From positions 2,170,001 to 2,234,000 of the forward strand of contig NZ_AP022573.1 in assembly GCF_010729105.1 (NCBI RefSeq): a DNA stretch of 64,000 nucleotides. The letters run 5' to 3'. Both the position numbers and the translations under genes were made by a program. This document shows positions 36,895 through 46,542 of the stretch, piece after piece (the stretch's first letter is position 1; each line of letters begins with the position of its first letter). The notes below the pieces were generated by a model that saw only the letters and a list, made by a program, of their open reading frames with translations, was not told the DNA's origin and searched no databases. The stretch comes from Mycobacterium saskatchewanense (lineage in GTDB: Bacteria; Actinomycetota; Actinomycetes; Mycobacteriales; Mycobacteriaceae).

Positions 36895-39800
36895 GTGAGC
36901 AATATCAGTTCGCCATTCGGGCAAAACGAATGGCTCGTCGAGGAGATGTACCGCAAGTTCCGCGACGACCCTTCGTCGGTCGATCCGAGCTGGCACGAGT
37001 TCCTGGTCGACTACAACCCCGAGCCGAGTGCCGAACCGGCGCCGCGCAACGCCGACGGGCCCGCCCGCCCCCAGGCGCAAGCCGCGGCGCCGGCTGAGCG
37101 CGCGGTTGTCGGCACCGCCGAGCCGAAGAAGCCGGCCGCCCCCTCGGGTAACGGCGCGGCGGCGCCGAAGGCCGCGGCTCCCGCACCTTCGCCTGCCGCA
37201 TCAAAGGCCCCCGCTCCCCCGCCGGCCGAAGGCGACGAGGTGCAGGTGCTGCGCGGGGCCGCGGCGGCCGTCGTCAAGAACATGTCCGCGTCGCTGGAAG
37301 TGCCCACGGCGACCAGCGTGCGCGCCATCCCGGCCAAGCTGCTGATCGACAACCGGATCGTCATCAACAACCAGCTCAAGCGCACGCGCGGCGGCAAGAT
37401 CTCCTTCACCCACATCCTCGGGTACGCGCTGGTGCAGGCCATCAAGGCGTTCCCCAACATGAACCGGCACTACGCCGAGGTCGACGGCAAGCCGAATGCC
37501 GTCACACCGGCACACACCAACCTGGGCCTGGCGATCGACTTACAGGGCAAGGACGGCAAGCGCGCCCTGGTGGTGGCCGGGATCAAGCGGTGCGAGACCA
37601 TGCGCTTCGCCCAGTTCGTCACCGCCTACGAAGACATCGTCCGTCGGGCCCGCGACGGCAAACTGACGGCGGAAGACTTTGGCGGCGTGACGATTTCGCT
37701 GACCAACCCGGGCACCATCGGCACCGTCCACTCCGTCCCCCGCCTGATGGCGGGCCAGGGCGCGATCATCGGTGTCGGCGCGATGGAGTACCCGGCGGAG
37801 TTCCAGGGCGCGAGTGAGGAGCGCATCGCCGAGCTGGGCATCGGCAAACTGATCACCCTCACGTCGACCTACGACCACCGCATCATCCAGGGCGCGGAGT
37901 CCGGCGACTTCCTGCGCGCCATCCACGAGATGCTGCTCTCGGACGACTTCTGGGACGAGATCTTCCGCGAGCTGAGCATCCCGTACCTGCCGGTGCGCTG
38001 GAGCACGGATAACCCCGACTCGATCGTCGACAAGAACGCCCGGGTCATGGAGCTGATCGCGGCCTACCGCAACCGCGGCCACCTGATGGCCGACATCGAC
38101 CCGCTGCGGCTGGACGGGACCCGGTTCCGCAGCCACCCCGACCTCGAGGTGCTGACCCACGGCCTCACCCTCTGGGACCTCGACCGGGTGTTCAAGGTCA
38201 ACGGCTTCGCCGGCTGCGAGTACAAGAAGCTGCGCGACGTGCTGGGTCTGCTGCGCGACGCCTACTGCCGGCACATCGGGGTGGAGTACACCCACATCCT
38301 CGAGCCCGAGCAGCAGCAGTGGCTGCAGGAGCGGATCGAGACCAAGCACGTCAAACCGAGCGTGGCCGAGCAGAAGTACATCTTGAGCCGGCTCAACGCG
38401 GCCGAGGCGTTCGAGACTTTCCTGCAAACCAAATACGTTGGCCAGAAACGGTTCTCACTTGAGGGCGCCGAGAGCGTGATCCCCATGATGGACGCAGCCA
38501 TCGACCAGTGCGCCGAGCACGCCCTCGACGAGGTGGTCATCGGGATGCCGCACCGCGGCCGGCTCAACGTGTTGGCCAACATCGTCGGCAAGCCGTACAA
38601 GCAGATCTTCAGCGAGTTCGAGGGCAACCTCAACCCCTCGCAGGCCCACGGGTCCGGCGACGTCAAGTACCACCTGGGTGCCACGGGGGTCTACCTCCAG
38701 ATGTTCGGCGACAACGACATCAAGGTGTCGCTGACCGCCAACCCGTCGCACCTCGAGGCCGTCGACCCGGTGCTGGAGGGCCTGGTCCGCGCCAAGCAGG
38801 ACCTGCTGGAGGAGGACGGCAGCGATCGGTTCCCCGTGGTGCCGATGATGCTGCACGGTGACGCCGCGTTCGCCGGCCAGGGCATCGTCGCCGAGACGCT
38901 GAACCTGGCGCACCTGCCCGGCTACCGCGTTGGCGGCACCATCCACATCATCGTCAACAACCAGATCGGCTTCACCACCGCGCCGGAGTACTCGCGGTCC
39001 AGCGAATACTGCACCGATGTCGCGAAGATGGTCGGGGCGCCGATCTTCCACGTCAACGGCGACGACCCGGAAGCCTGCGTGTGGGTGGCGAAGCTGGCCG
39101 TGGACTTCCGGCAGCGGTTCCACAAGGACGTCATCATCGACATGCTGTGTTACCGGCGGCGCGGACACAACGAGGGCGACGACCCGTCGATGACCAACCC
39201 CTCGATGTACGACGTGGTCGACGTCAAGCGCGGGGTCCGCAAGAGCTACACCGAATCCCTGATCGGCCGCGGCGACATCTCGCTCAAGGAGGCCGAGGAC
39301 GCCCTGCGCGACTACCAGGGTCAGCTCGAGCGCGTGTTCAACGAGGTCCGCGAGGTGGAGAAACACGGCGTCTCGCCCAGCGAATCGGTCGAAGCCGACC
39401 AGATGATCCCCGCCGGCCTGTCCACCGCGGTGGACAAGGCGCTGCTGGCTCGCATCGGTGACGCGTTCCTCGCGCTGCCGGACGGGTTCACCGCGCACCC
39501 CCGCGTGCGGCCGGTCCTGGAGAGGCGCCGCGAGATGGCCTACGAGGGCAAGATCGATTGGGCCTTCGGCGAGTTGCTGGCGCTGGGCACGCTGGTGGCC
39601 GAGGGCAAGCTGGTGCGGCTGTCGGGGCAGGACACCCGGCGCGGCACCTTCTCGCAGCGGCACTCGGTGATCATCGACCGCATCACCGGGGAAGAGTTCA
39701 CCCCGCTGCAGTTGCTCGCGACCAATCCCGACGGCACCCCCACGGGCGGCAAGTTCCTGGTCTACGACTCGCCGCTGTCGGAGTACGCGGCGGTCGGCTT

Positions 39801-40611
39801 CGAGTACGGCTACACCGTCGGCAACCCCGACGCCCTGGTCCTGTGGGAGGCGCAGTTCGGCGACTTCGTCAACGGCGCGCAGTCGATCATCGACGAGTTC
39901 ATCAGCTCCGGTGAGGCCAAGTGGGGCCAGCTGTCCAACGTGGTGCTGCTGCTGCCGCACGGCCACGAGGGCCAGGGCCCCGACCACACCTCCGGGCGCA
40001 TCGAGCGCTTCCTGCAGCTGTGGGCGGAGGGGTCGATGACGATCGCCATGCCCTCGACACCGTCGAACTACTTCCACCTGCTGCGCCGGCACGCCCTCGA
40101 CGGTGTGCAGCGGCCGCTGATCGTGTTCACGCCCAAGTCGATGCTGCGCAACAAGGCCGCGGTCAGCGACGTCAGGGACTTCACCGAGCTCAAGTTCCGC
40201 TCGGTGCTCGAGGAACCCACCTACGAGGACGGCGTCGGCGACCGCGGCAAGGTCCGGCGGATCCTGCTGACCAGCGGAAAGATCTATTACGAGCTCGCCG
40301 CCCGCAAGGCCAAGGAAGGCCGGGAAGACGTCGCGATCGTGCGCATCGAGCAGCTGGCCCCGGTGCCCAAGCGCCGGCTCAGCGAGACGCTCGACCGCTA
40401 CCCGAACGCCGGCGAGTTCTTCTGGGTCCAGGAGGAGCCCGCCAACCAGGGCGCCTGGCCGCGGTTCGGCCTCGAGCTCCCGGAGCTGCTGCCCGGAAAG
40501 CTGGCGGGGATCAAGCGCATCTCGCGGCGGGCGATGTCCGCGCCGTCGTCGGGATCGTCGAAGGTGCACGCGGTCGAGCAGCAGGAGATCCTCGACACCG
40601 CGTTCGGCTGA
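36895..40611 (+). CDS. kgd: Multifunctional 2-oxoglutarate metabolism enzyme Kgd/SucA
   Basis: The 1238-residue protein (1231 in Rv1248c) combines an E1o N-terminus ([18 protein letters not shown]), an Ala/Pro/Lys-rich linker and an E2-like acyltransferase domain (about 105-345, catalytic DHRIIQG with His328). A thiamine-diphosphate E1 domain (about 370-1235) follows. It acts in the TCA cycle as 2-oxoglutarate decarboxylase/dehydrogenase and carboligase. The Lpd and DlaT partners are encoded elsewhere. The FHA protein GarA is known to inhibit it, with control by PknG. GTG 36895 matches the family start [13 protein letters not shown] -10-like TTTATAG lies about 125 bp upstream. Confidence 0.96.
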   Translation: MSNISSPFGQNEWLVEEMYRKFRDDPSSVDPSWHEFLVDYNPEPSAEPAPRNADGPARPQAQAAAPAERAVVGTAEPKKPAAPSGNGAAAPKAAAPAPSPAASKAPAPPPAEGDEVQVLRGAAAAVVKNMSASLEVPTATSVRAIPAKLLIDNRIVINNQLKRTRGGKISFTHILGYALVQAIKAFPNMNRHYAEVDGKPNAVTPAHTNLGLAIDLQGKDGKRALVVAGIKRCETMRFAQFVTAYEDIVRRARDGKLTAEDFGGVTISLTNPGTIGTVHSVPRLMAGQGAIIGVGAMEYPAEFQGASEERIAELGIGKLITLTSTYDHRIIQGAESGDFLRAIHEMLLSDDFWDEIFRELSIPYLPVRWSTDNPDSIVDKNARVMELIAAYRNRGHLMADIDPLRLDGTRFRSHPDLEVLTHGLTLWDLDRVFKVNGFAGCEYKKLRDVLGLLRDAYCRHIGVEYTHILEPEQQQWLQERIETKHVKPSVAEQKYILSRLNAAEAFETFLQTKYVGQKRFSLEGAESVIPMMDAAIDQCAEHALDEVVIGMPHRGRLNVLANIVGKPYKQIFSEFEGNLNPSQAHGSGDVKYHLGATGVYLQMFGDNDIKVSLTANPSHLEAVDPVLEGLVRAKQDLLEEDGSDRFPVVPMMLHGDAAFAGQGIVAETLNLAHLPGYRVGGTIHIIVNNQIGFTTAPEYSRSSEYCTDVAKMVGAPIFHVNGDDPEACVWVAKLAVDFRQRFHKDVIIDMLCYRRRGHNEGDDPSMTNPSMYDVVDVKRGVRKSYTESLIGRGDISLKEAEDALRDYQGQLERVFNEVREVEKHGVSPSESVEADQMIPAGLSTAVDKALLARIGDAFLALPDGFTAHPRVRPVLERRREMAYEGKIDWAFGELLALGTLVAEGKLVRLSGQDTRRGTFSQRHSVIIDRITGEEFTPLQLLATNPDGTPTGGKFLVYDSPLSEYAAVGFEYGYTVGNPDALVLWEAQFGDFVNGAQSIIDEFISSGEAKWGQLSNVVLLLPHGHEGQGPDHTSGRIERFLQLWAEGSMTIAMPSTPSNYFHLLRRHALDGVQRPLIVFTPKSMLRNKAAVSDVRDFTELKFRSVLEEPTYEDGVGDRGKVRRILLTSGKIYYELAARKAKEGREDVAIVRIEQLAPVPKRRLSETLDRYPNAGEFFWVQEEPANQGAWPRFGLELPELLPGKLAGIKRISRRAMSAPSSGSSKVHAVEQQEILDTAFG

Positions 40612-40690
40612 TCGCCGACCCACCCACCGATACCGGGGACCACCGGTACCGGCTAGCCTCGACTCGGTTACGCGGACAGGAAGGGTGCTC

Positions 40691-41521
40691 ATGGAGGGGT
40701 TCGCCGGGAAGGTTGCCGTCGTCACGGGCGCGGGTTCGGGCATCGGTCAGGCGCTGGCCATCGAGCTGGGGCGTTCGGGCGCGAAGGTGGCGATCAGCGA
40801 CGTCGACGTCGAGGGCCTGGCGGCGACCGAGCGGGAGCTCAAGGCGATCGGCGCGCCCGTCAAAGCAGACCGGCTCGACGTCACCGAGCGCGAGGCGTTC
40901 CTCGCCTACGCCGACGCCGTCGCCGAGCACTTCGGCAAGGTCAACCAGATCTACAACAACGCCGGCATCGCCTTCAGCGGGGATATCGAGGTCAGCCAGT
41001 TCAAGGACATCGAACGGGTGATGGACGTCGACTTCTGGGGCGTCGTGAACGGCACGAAGGCCTTCCTCCCACACCTGATCGCCTCCGGCGACGGCCACGT
41101 CATCAACATCTCGAGCGTGTTCGGGTTGTTCTCGGTGCCGGGGCAGGCGGCGTACAACTCGGCGAAGTTCGCCGTCCGCGGCTTCACCGAGGCGCTGCGC
41201 CAGGAGATGATCTTGTCCGGCCACCCGGTCGGGGTGACCACGGTGCACCCCGGCGGCATCAAGACGGCGATCGCCCGCAACGCCGGCGCCGCGGAGGGGC
41301 TTGACCGCGACGAGCTGGCCCAGGTGTTCGACAAGCGGCTGGCCAAGACCAGTCCGCACCGCGCGGCCCTGGTGATCCTTGACGCGGTGCGCAAGAACAA
41401 GGCCCGCGTGCTGGTCGGCCCGGACGCCAAGGTCTTGGACGCCCTGGTGCGAGTGACCGGCTCGGGCTATCAGCGCCTCTTCAGCCCGGTGCTGCGCCGG
41501 ATGCTGGCCCCGAAGCACTGA
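40691..41521 (+). CDS. Short-chain dehydrogenase/reductase (Rv1245c orthologue)
   Basis: The 276-residue protein equals the length of Rv1245c. It has the Rossmann TGAGSGIGQALA at residue 12, NNAGIAF, and catalytic Ser in HVINISSVFGLF. YNSAKFAVRGF carries the YxxxK pair. Classical SDRs oxidise or reduce alcohols and ketones with NAD(P); substrate unknown. ATG 40691 follows a weak AGGAAGG. It lies 80 bp after kgd; in M. tuberculosis relB and relE lie in that gap and are absent here. Confidence 0.92.
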   Translation: MEGFAGKVAVVTGAGSGIGQALAIELGRSGAKVAISDVDVEGLAATERELKAIGAPVKADRLDVTEREAFLAYADAVAEHFGKVNQIYNNAGIAFSGDIEVSQFKDIERVMDVDFWGVVNGTKAFLPHLIASGDGHVINISSVFGLFSVPGQAAYNSAKFAVRGFTEALRQEMILSGHPVGVTTVHPGGIKTAIARNAGAAEGLDRDELAQVFDKRLAKTSPHRAALVILDAVRKNKARVLVGPDAKVLDALVRVTGSGYQRLFSPVLRRMLAPKH

Positions 41522-41581
41522 CCGGGCTTTTTCCCGCCCGGGACTGCGCGCTCAACGTCCCGAGGCTCACGCCGCTGCATG

Positions 41582-41640
41582 CCCAGACGCAAAAGTCCGC
41601 GACACGCCGAGCGAAAGGGTGCGTTTGCGTCTGCTCGCGC
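41582..41640. repeat. Dispersed hairpin repeat, copy B
   Basis: CAGACGCAAA (41584-41593) pairs with TTTGCGTCTG (41624-41633), and the 3' end continues CTCGCGC. The loop contains GACACGCCG, the reverse complement of the CGGCGTGTC of the other copies. It sits between the convergent SDR and lpqZ genes, so it may terminate both transcripts. Confidence 0.75.
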
Positions 41641-41650
41641 AGGAATGCAC

Positions 41651-42499
41651 TCAGCGCCCCAGCGGGTGCTCGGCCAACCATCCGCCGGCCACCGCCTGCG
41701 GGTCGGCGCCGCCGGCCAGCTGGCGGCGCATGTCGGCCAGCGCCGCGGTGTCGAGCACGCCGGCCACCTCGTTGATGGCCAGCAGCTGCCGGTCCGCCAG
41801 CGCGTTGCGGCGGTACAGCGGCACCACGTTCTCGGCGCGGATCAGCGCCGGTTTGCCGTCCGCCAGTGCGATCACGTCGGCGGGGATGCCGGGGTCCGCG
41901 GTGGTCGACCAGGCCGCGGTCAGCTGACCGGCCCGCAGTGCCTCGAAAAGTAATGAGCCAGAAGGGAACTCGCGCGGCTGAACGAGCCGGCACGTCCCCA
42001 CCGCCGACGGGCTGTCGAACCCCGTAACGGCCCCGGTCAGCAGCCCGTCGCAGTGCGCGGGCAATTCGCTGAGCTCTTGACCGCCCCACGCCGTCGCGGT
42101 GGACTGCGTGACCAGCAGCACCGGTTTGTCTTCGGCGGCGGTCGCGTAGTCGCCTGCCAGGACGCCCTCGGGCAGCGCCGCGATCATCGCGCGGTAGACC
42201 TGGGTGTCCGACAGCGCGGACGCCCCGGGCTGCATGCGCTGGAGCGTCCGCCCGGTGAAGGCGGGAACGACGGTGAACTCACCCGAGTCGAGCTTCGCCA
42301 TCGGGTCGGTGGCGGTACCGGGGCGCGCCGCGAAACCGTACGACCGCAGCGCCGCCACGTAGATGCCGGCCAGCAACGTTGACTGGGGATCGGGGCGAGA
42401 CCCGACGACCACTTCCGGACGGCCGCCGGCGTGGGTCGCGCAGCCGGCCGCGACGAGCAGGGTCGCGACGAGCAGCGCGGCCGGCCTGCCGGCTCTCAC
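41651..42499 (-). CDS. lpqZ: Lipoprotein LpqZ, glycine-betaine/osmoprotectant-binding-like
   Basis: The 282-residue protein (286 in Rv1244) has a signal peptide with lipobox VAAGC near residue 20, so it is lipid-anchored outside the membrane. It has an OpuAC-type substrate-binding fold: VVVGSRPDPQSTLLAGIYVAALRSYG, then KLDSGEFTVVPAFTGR and the C-terminal VVPLYRRNAL. It probably binds a quaternary ammonium solute; no transporter subunits lie nearby. Its start overlaps the malic enzyme stop (ATGA), so the two are coupled. Confidence 0.88.
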   Translation of the reverse strand: MRAGRPAALLVATLLVAAGCATHAGGRPEVVVGSRPDPQSTLLAGIYVAALRSYGFAARPGTATDPMAKLDSGEFTVVPAFTGRTLQRMQPGASALSDTQVYRAMIAALPEGVLAGDYATAAEDKPVLLVTQSTATAWGGQELSELPAHCDGLLTGAVTGFDSPSAVGTCRLVQPREFPSGSLLFEALRAGQLTAAWSTTADPGIPADVIALADGKPALIRAENVVPLYRRNALADRQLLAINEVAGVLDTAALADMRRQLAGGADPQAVAGGWLAEHPLGR

Positions 42500-43662
42500 C
42501 CTTCGGCGGCCAGGGCCACCGCTCTGGCCACCGCTTCCCCGACGCGCATGTCCAGCGGGCTCGGGACGATCCGGTCGGGCGCAAGGTCGTCGCTGACCAC
42601 GGAAAAGATCGCCTCGGCCGCGACGACCATCATCTTCTCGGTGATCCGGCGCGCCCCGACGTCCAGCGCCCCGCGAAACACGCCGGGAAACGCCAGCACG
42701 TTGTTGATCTGGTTCGGGTAGTCGCTGCGGCCGGTGGCCACCACCGCCGCGTAACGGGCCGCCACCTCGGGGTCAATCTCCGGGTCGGGGTTGGAGAGCG
42801 CGAACACGATCCCCCCGGGCGCCATCGTGGCGACCAGTTCCTCCGGCACCGCACCCGCCGACACCCCGAGGAAGACGTCCGCCCCGCGCAGCGCCTCCGC
42901 CAGCCCGCCGGTGAGACCCGCCGGATTGGTGCGTCGGGCGAGGTCGCGCTTGACCTCGTTCATGTGGTCGCGGCCGGTGTGCAGAATGCCCCGCGAGTCC
43001 AGCACGGTGATCTCCGAGACACCCATCGCCAGAAGGAGTTTCGTGCAGGCTACGCCGGCAGCTCCGGCGCCGGACACCGCGACCCGCAACGACGTCATGT
43101 CCCGGCCGAGTAGCTTGCTCGCCCCCATCAGGGCGGCCAGCACGACGATGGCGGTGCCGTGCTGGTCGTCGTGCATCACCGGGCAGTCCAGCGCCTCGAT
43201 GACCCGCCGCTCGATCTCGAAGCAGCGCGGCGCGGAGATGTCCTCGAGGTTCACGGCGCCGAACGTGGGCCGCAGCCGCACCAGCGTCTCGACGATCTCG
43301 TCGGGGTCCTTGGTGTCGAGCACGATCGGGATCGCGTCCAGGCCCCCGAACTGCTTGAACAGGCCGCATTTGCCTTCCATCACAGGCAGCGACGCCGACG
43401 GGCCGATGTCGCCGAGACCGAGCACGGCGCTGCCATCGCTGACGACCGCCACCAGCCGGTTGGCCCACGTGTAGCGCGCGGCCAGGGTGGGATCGGCGGC
43501 GATCGCGCGGCTGACCTGCGCCACGCCCGGGGTGTAGGCAACCGAAAGGGCGCGCTGGGTGTCCAGCGGCGCCGTCAGCGCCACCGAGAGCTTGCCACCT
43601 ACGTGCGCCTCGAAGATCTCGTCGTCACCGATGTGGACCTGTGGCTGCGCGATGTCTGGCAC
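42496..43662 (-). CDS. Short-form malic enzyme (oxaloacetate-decarboxylating malate dehydrogenase)
   Basis: GTG 43662 opens 388 residues (400 from 43698). Malic enzyme landmarks are SVAYTPGVAQVSRAI, VSDGSAVLGLGDIGP, MEGKCGLFKQF, VMHDDQHGTAIV and the Rossmann VAVSGAGAAGVACTKLLL. The enzyme converts malate to pyruvate and CO2 with NAD(P). It lacks the C-terminal phosphotransacetylase domain of MaeB and is shorter than M. tuberculosis Mez (Rv2332). It lies between mdh and lpqZ on the same strand. In H37Rv this position holds vapBC33 and PE_PGRS23. I prefer 43662 because an operator-like palindrome occupies the upstream codons. Confidence 0.88.
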   Translation of the reverse strand: MPDIAQPQVHIGDDEIFEAHVGGKLSVALTAPLDTQRALSVAYTPGVAQVSRAIAADPTLAARYTWANRLVAVVSDGSAVLGLGDIGPSASLPVMEGKCGLFKQFGGLDAIPIVLDTKDPDEIVETLVRLRPTFGAVNLEDISAPRCFEIERRVIEALDCPVMHDDQHGTAIVVLAALMGASKLLGRDMTSLRVAVSGAGAAGVACTKLLLAMGVSEITVLDSRGILHTGRDHMNEVKRDLARRTNPAGLTGGLAEALRGADVFLGVSAGAVPEELVATMAPGGIVFALSNPDPEIDPEVAARYAAVVATGRSDYPNQINNVLAFPGVFRGALDVGARRITEKMMVVAAEAIFSVVSDDLAPDRIVPSPLDMRVGEAVARAVALAAEG

Positions 43663-43678
43663 CGCATCAGGGTACTGA

Positions 43679-43692
43679 CTACCGATCGGTAG
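43679..43692. promoter_or_regulatory. Perfect 14-bp palindrome upstream of malic enzyme gene
   Basis: CTACCGATCGGTAG lies 17-30 bases upstream of GTG 43662 and just after the mdh stop region. The symmetry and position resemble TetR-family operators, which would let the malic enzyme-lpqZ pair be repressed apart from mdh. No regulator gene adjoins it. Confidence 0.5.
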
Positions 43693-43702
43693 GCCCAACC
43701 CG

Positions 43703-44692
43703 CTAGATGAGTCCGAGCTCCGTCACCGCGCTGCGCTCATCGGCCAGTTCCGCGGTCGACGCGTCGATCTTGCCGCGGGAGAAGTCGTCGATCTCGAGCC
43801 CCTGCACGATCGTCCAGTCGCCGGCCTTGGTGGTCACCGGGAACGAGGAGATCAGGCCCTCCGGCACGCCATACGAGCCGTCGGAGACGACGGCCATGGA
43901 CACCCAGTTGCCCTCCGGGCTGCCCAGCAGCCAGTCACGCGCGGCGTCGATGGTCGCCGACGCGGCCGACGCGGCCGACGAGGCGCCGCGCGCATCGATG
44001 ATCGCCGCGCCGCGCTTGGCGACGGTCGGGATGAAGTCGTTCTCGATCCACGCCTGGTCGCCGATGACCTCGGCGGCGTTCTTCCCGCCCACCTCGGCGT
44101 GGAACACGTCGGGGTACTGGGTCGCCGAGTGGTTGCCCCAGATCGTCATCTTCTTGATGTCGGTGACCGCGGCGCCCGTCTTCTTGGCCAGCTGGGAGAT
44201 CGCCCGGTTGTGGTCGAGGCGCGTCAGCGCGGTGAACCGCTCCCGCGGGATGTCGGGTGCGTTGCTCATCGCGATCAGCGCGTTGGTGTTGGCCGGGTTG
44301 CCGGTCACGCCGATCCGGACGTCCTGCGCCGCGACCGAGTTGAGGGCCTTGCCCTGCGCGGTGAAGATCGCGCCGTTGGCCTCCAGCAGGTCACCGCGCT
44401 CCATACCCTTGGTGCGCGGGCGGGCACCGACCAGCAGGGCGAGGTTCACACCGTCGAAGATCTTGTTCGGGTCGGCGCCGATCTCGACGCCCGCCAGCAG
44501 GGGGAATGCGCAGTCATCGAGCTCCATCACGACACCCTCGAGCGCCTTGAGCGCCGGCTCGATCTCGAGCAGACGCAGCTCGATCGGGCGGTCGGCGCCC
44601 AGCAGCGCGCCGCTCGCCAGGCGGAACAACAGGCTGTAGCCGATCTGGCCGGCGGCGCCGGTGACGGCGACCTTGACAGGACTTGCGCTCAC
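43703..44692 (-). CDS. mdh: NAD-dependent malate dehydrogenase
   Basis: The 329-residue enzyme equals the length of Rv1240. It has [21 protein letters not shown] as the NAD fold, [19 protein letters not shown], and catalytic His in [11 protein letters not shown]. It interconverts malate and oxaloacetate in the TCA cycle. GTG 44692 is preceded by AAGGAG about ten bases upstream. It is divergent from corA and co-oriented with the malic enzyme and lpqZ. Confidence 0.96.
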   Translation of the reverse strand: MSASPVKVAVTGAAGQIGYSLLFRLASGALLGADRPIELRLLEIEPALKALEGVVMELDDCAFPLLAGVEIGADPNKIFDGVNLALLVGARPRTKGMERGDLLEANGAIFTAQGKALNSVAAQDVRIGVTGNPANTNALIAMSNAPDIPRERFTALTRLDHNRAISQLAKKTGAAVTDIKKMTIWGNHSATQYPDVFHAEVGGKNAAEVIGDQAWIENDFIPTVAKRGAAIIDARGASSAASAASATIDAARDWLLGSPEGNWVSMAVVSDGSYGVPEGLISSFPVTTKAGDWTIVQGLEIDDFSRGKIDASTAELADERSAVTELGLI

Positions 44693-44897
44693 GTCGGTTT
44701 ACTCCTTAAGGAGACTCGGGATCTAAGACGTTCCGTCGGGACGAAACTATCGCACCGGCACTGGGCCGAAACCTCCGGTCCAACACCTGGGAGTTCCCTG
44801 GGAGCCGCGCACCAACCGGCGATTTCACGTCCCGTTTCGCCCGGACGCGTAGCATTGAGCACCGCTTTGCGGACCTGTGCTGCCATCGGAGGTGAAC

Positions 44898-46010
44898 GTG
44901 TTTCCCGGGCCCGACGCGTTACCCGAAGTGCTGCGACCGCTCGTGCGCGAACCTAACGACACGCAGAAGTCGAATTCGCTTCCCGTCCAGGAGGTGCGGC
45001 ACGACGCGCTGGTCGACTGCGCGGTCTACGCCGAGGGTCTCCGGCTGCCGGGACAGTTAAGTTACGCCGCCGCGCTCAACAAGGTTCGCGAGATCGAAAT
45101 GCTGGGCCACGAGTCATTCGTCTGGGTCGGCTTGCGCGAGCCGGACACGCACCAGATGCAGGAAGTGGCCGACATTTTCGGTCTGCACCCATTGGCCGTC
45201 GAAGACGCCGTTTGCGCGCATCAGCGACCGAAGCTGGAACGCTACGACGACACGTTGTTCTTGGTCCTGAAGACCGTCAACTATGTCCCGCATGAATCGG
45301 TGGTAGCGGCCCGCCAGATCGTCGAAACCGGCGAAATCATGATCTTCGTCGGGGCCGACTTCGTGGTCACCGTGCGCCACGGCGAGCACGGCGGCTTGTC
45401 CGCGGTGCGCAAGCGCATGGAAGCCGACTCCCAACAGATGCGCCTGGGCCCGTATGCCGTGATGCACGCGATCGCCGATGACGTCGTTGACCACTACCTC
45501 GAGGTGAGCGCTCTGGTGGAAGCCGACATCGACAGCATCGAGGAGGTGGCGTTCGCCCCGGGCCGCAAGCTCGACGTCGAACCGATTTATCTGCTCAAAC
45601 GAGAGGTCGTCGAACTCCGCCGGTGCGTCAACCCACTGTCGGGCGCGTTTCATCGAATGCAGATTGAAAACAAGGACCTGATTTCCAAGGAAGTCCGGCG
45701 CTACCTGCGCGACGTCGCCGACCACCAATCCGAGGCCGCGGACCATATCAACAGCTACGACGACATGCTCAACTCGCTGATACAGGCGGCGCTGGCTCGC
45801 GTCGGGATGCAGCAGAACAGCGACATGCGCAAGATATCGGCCTGGGCCGGCATCGTCGCGGTGCCGACCATGATCGCGGGCATCTATGGCATGAACTTCG
45901 AGTTCATGCCCGAGCTGAAGTGGCATTGGAGCTACCCGGTGGTGGTCGGCATAATGGCCACCTCGTGTCTGGTGCTGTACTTCAGCTTCCGAAAGGTCGA
46001 CTGGCTCTAG
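44898..46010 (+). CDS. corA: Magnesium/cobalt transporter CorA
   Basis: GTG 44898 (GGAGG ten bases upstream) opens 370 residues (366 in Rv1239c). A large N-terminal cytoplasmic domain is followed by two C-terminal membrane helices (about 308-328 and 342-362). The signature YGMNFEFMPE carries the GMN selectivity motif. CorA forms a pentameric channel for Mg2+ and other divalent ions. The first 30 residues (PLVREPNDTQKSNSLP) are variable. Stop is followed at 46021 by a copy of the hairpin repeat. Confidence 0.95.
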   Translation: MFPGPDALPEVLRPLVREPNDTQKSNSLPVQEVRHDALVDCAVYAEGLRLPGQLSYAAALNKVREIEMLGHESFVWVGLREPDTHQMQEVADIFGLHPLAVEDAVCAHQRPKLERYDDTLFLVLKTVNYVPHESVVAARQIVETGEIMIFVGADFVVTVRHGEHGGLSAVRKRMEADSQQMRLGPYAVMHAIADDVVDHYLEVSALVEADIDSIEEVAFAPGRKLDVEPIYLLKREVVELRRCVNPLSGAFHRMQIENKDLISKEVRRYLRDVADHQSEAADHINSYDDMLNSLIQAALARVGMQQNSDMRKISAWAGIVAVPTMIAGIYGMNFEFMPELKWHWSYPVVVGIMATSCLVLYFSFRKVDWL

Positions 46011-46020
46011 CGTTTTCCTG

Positions 46021-46083
46021 CGCGAGCAGACGCGAAAGCACCCTTCCGTCCGGCGTGTCGCGGACTTTTGCGTCTGATGAGCA
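46021..46083. repeat. Dispersed hairpin repeat, copy C
   Basis: CAGACGCGAAAG (46027-46038) pairs with CTTTTGCGTCTG (46065-46076), with one mismatch, around a loop containing CGGCGTGTCGCGG. It starts ten bases beyond the corA stop, a terminator-like position. Confidence 0.75.
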
Positions 46084-46139
46084 TGCACCGGTGTGGAGTT
46101 GTCCGCATCGCAGCGGTAACCGGCTAGCCCGAATCGCCA

Positions 46140-46455
46140 ATGGAGAGTGAGGCGCGGCTGCTTTTCATCGACAGCGGACTGCCGATGCCCGGAGCTCCAG
46201 TTCAGCATCCTCGATCGACATGGTCGACTGTGGCGCCTCGACTTCGCATGGACGGACGCAATGGTGGTCGCCGAATACGACAGCGTGGAATGGCATCTGG
46301 GTCGCGATGCCCTGTTGCATGACCGCCTTAAGACTGCCCGGTTGCGGGAATGCGGATGGACAATCATTCCGATGACCGTCGACGACATCCGGCGTGATCC
46401 GCTCGGCCTCATAGCCCGCATCAGCGGCCACCCGATGAAGCCGCGCGCGGCCGCC
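46140..46455 (+). pseudogene. C-terminal remnant of a DUF559/AbiEi-like protein
   Basis: One frame reads MESEARLLFIDSGLPMP from 46140. One inserted G near 46190 moves the continuation to another frame: ELQFSILDRHGRLWRLDFAW, then MVVAEYDSVEWH, RDRLKTARLRECGWTIIPMTVDDIRRDPLGL and ARISGHP. The pattern with VAEYDSVEWH and GWTIIPMTxDDIRR is that of the C-terminal endonuclease-like (DUF559) domain of mycobacterial AbiEi-related proteins. The N-terminal two thirds is missing. A hairpin repeat lies on each side (46021 and 46508), so repeat-mediated loss is possible. It is not expected to be functional. Confidence 0.65.
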
Positions 46456-46507
46456 TTTGAGCACGCGCGCTTCTCCTCGCGAAAAGAGACAAAAGACCGC
46501 AGAACTC

Positions 46508-46540
46508 CGGCGTGTCGGGCGCTTTCGCGTCTGCTCGCGC
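46508..46540. repeat. Dispersed hairpin repeat, half copy D
   Basis: CGGCGTGTCGGGCG followed by CTTTCGCGTCTGCTCGCG matches the loop and right arm of copies A to C. The expected left arm (around 46470-46495) is degenerate, showing only GCGAAAAGAGACAAAAG. It abuts the stop of the SUFU-domain gene at 46543. Confidence 0.6.
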
Positions 46541-46542
46541 TA

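Noticed and set aside
40631..40648. TACCGG/CCGGTA inverted repeat between kgd and the SDR gene
   Set aside because: Short, of a kind frequent in this base composition, and without a T-run; not enough to call a terminator or operator.
38455..40743. A 762-codon minus-strand open frame opposite kgd
   Set aside because: Antisense to a clear essential enzyme gene, with no recognisable domain.
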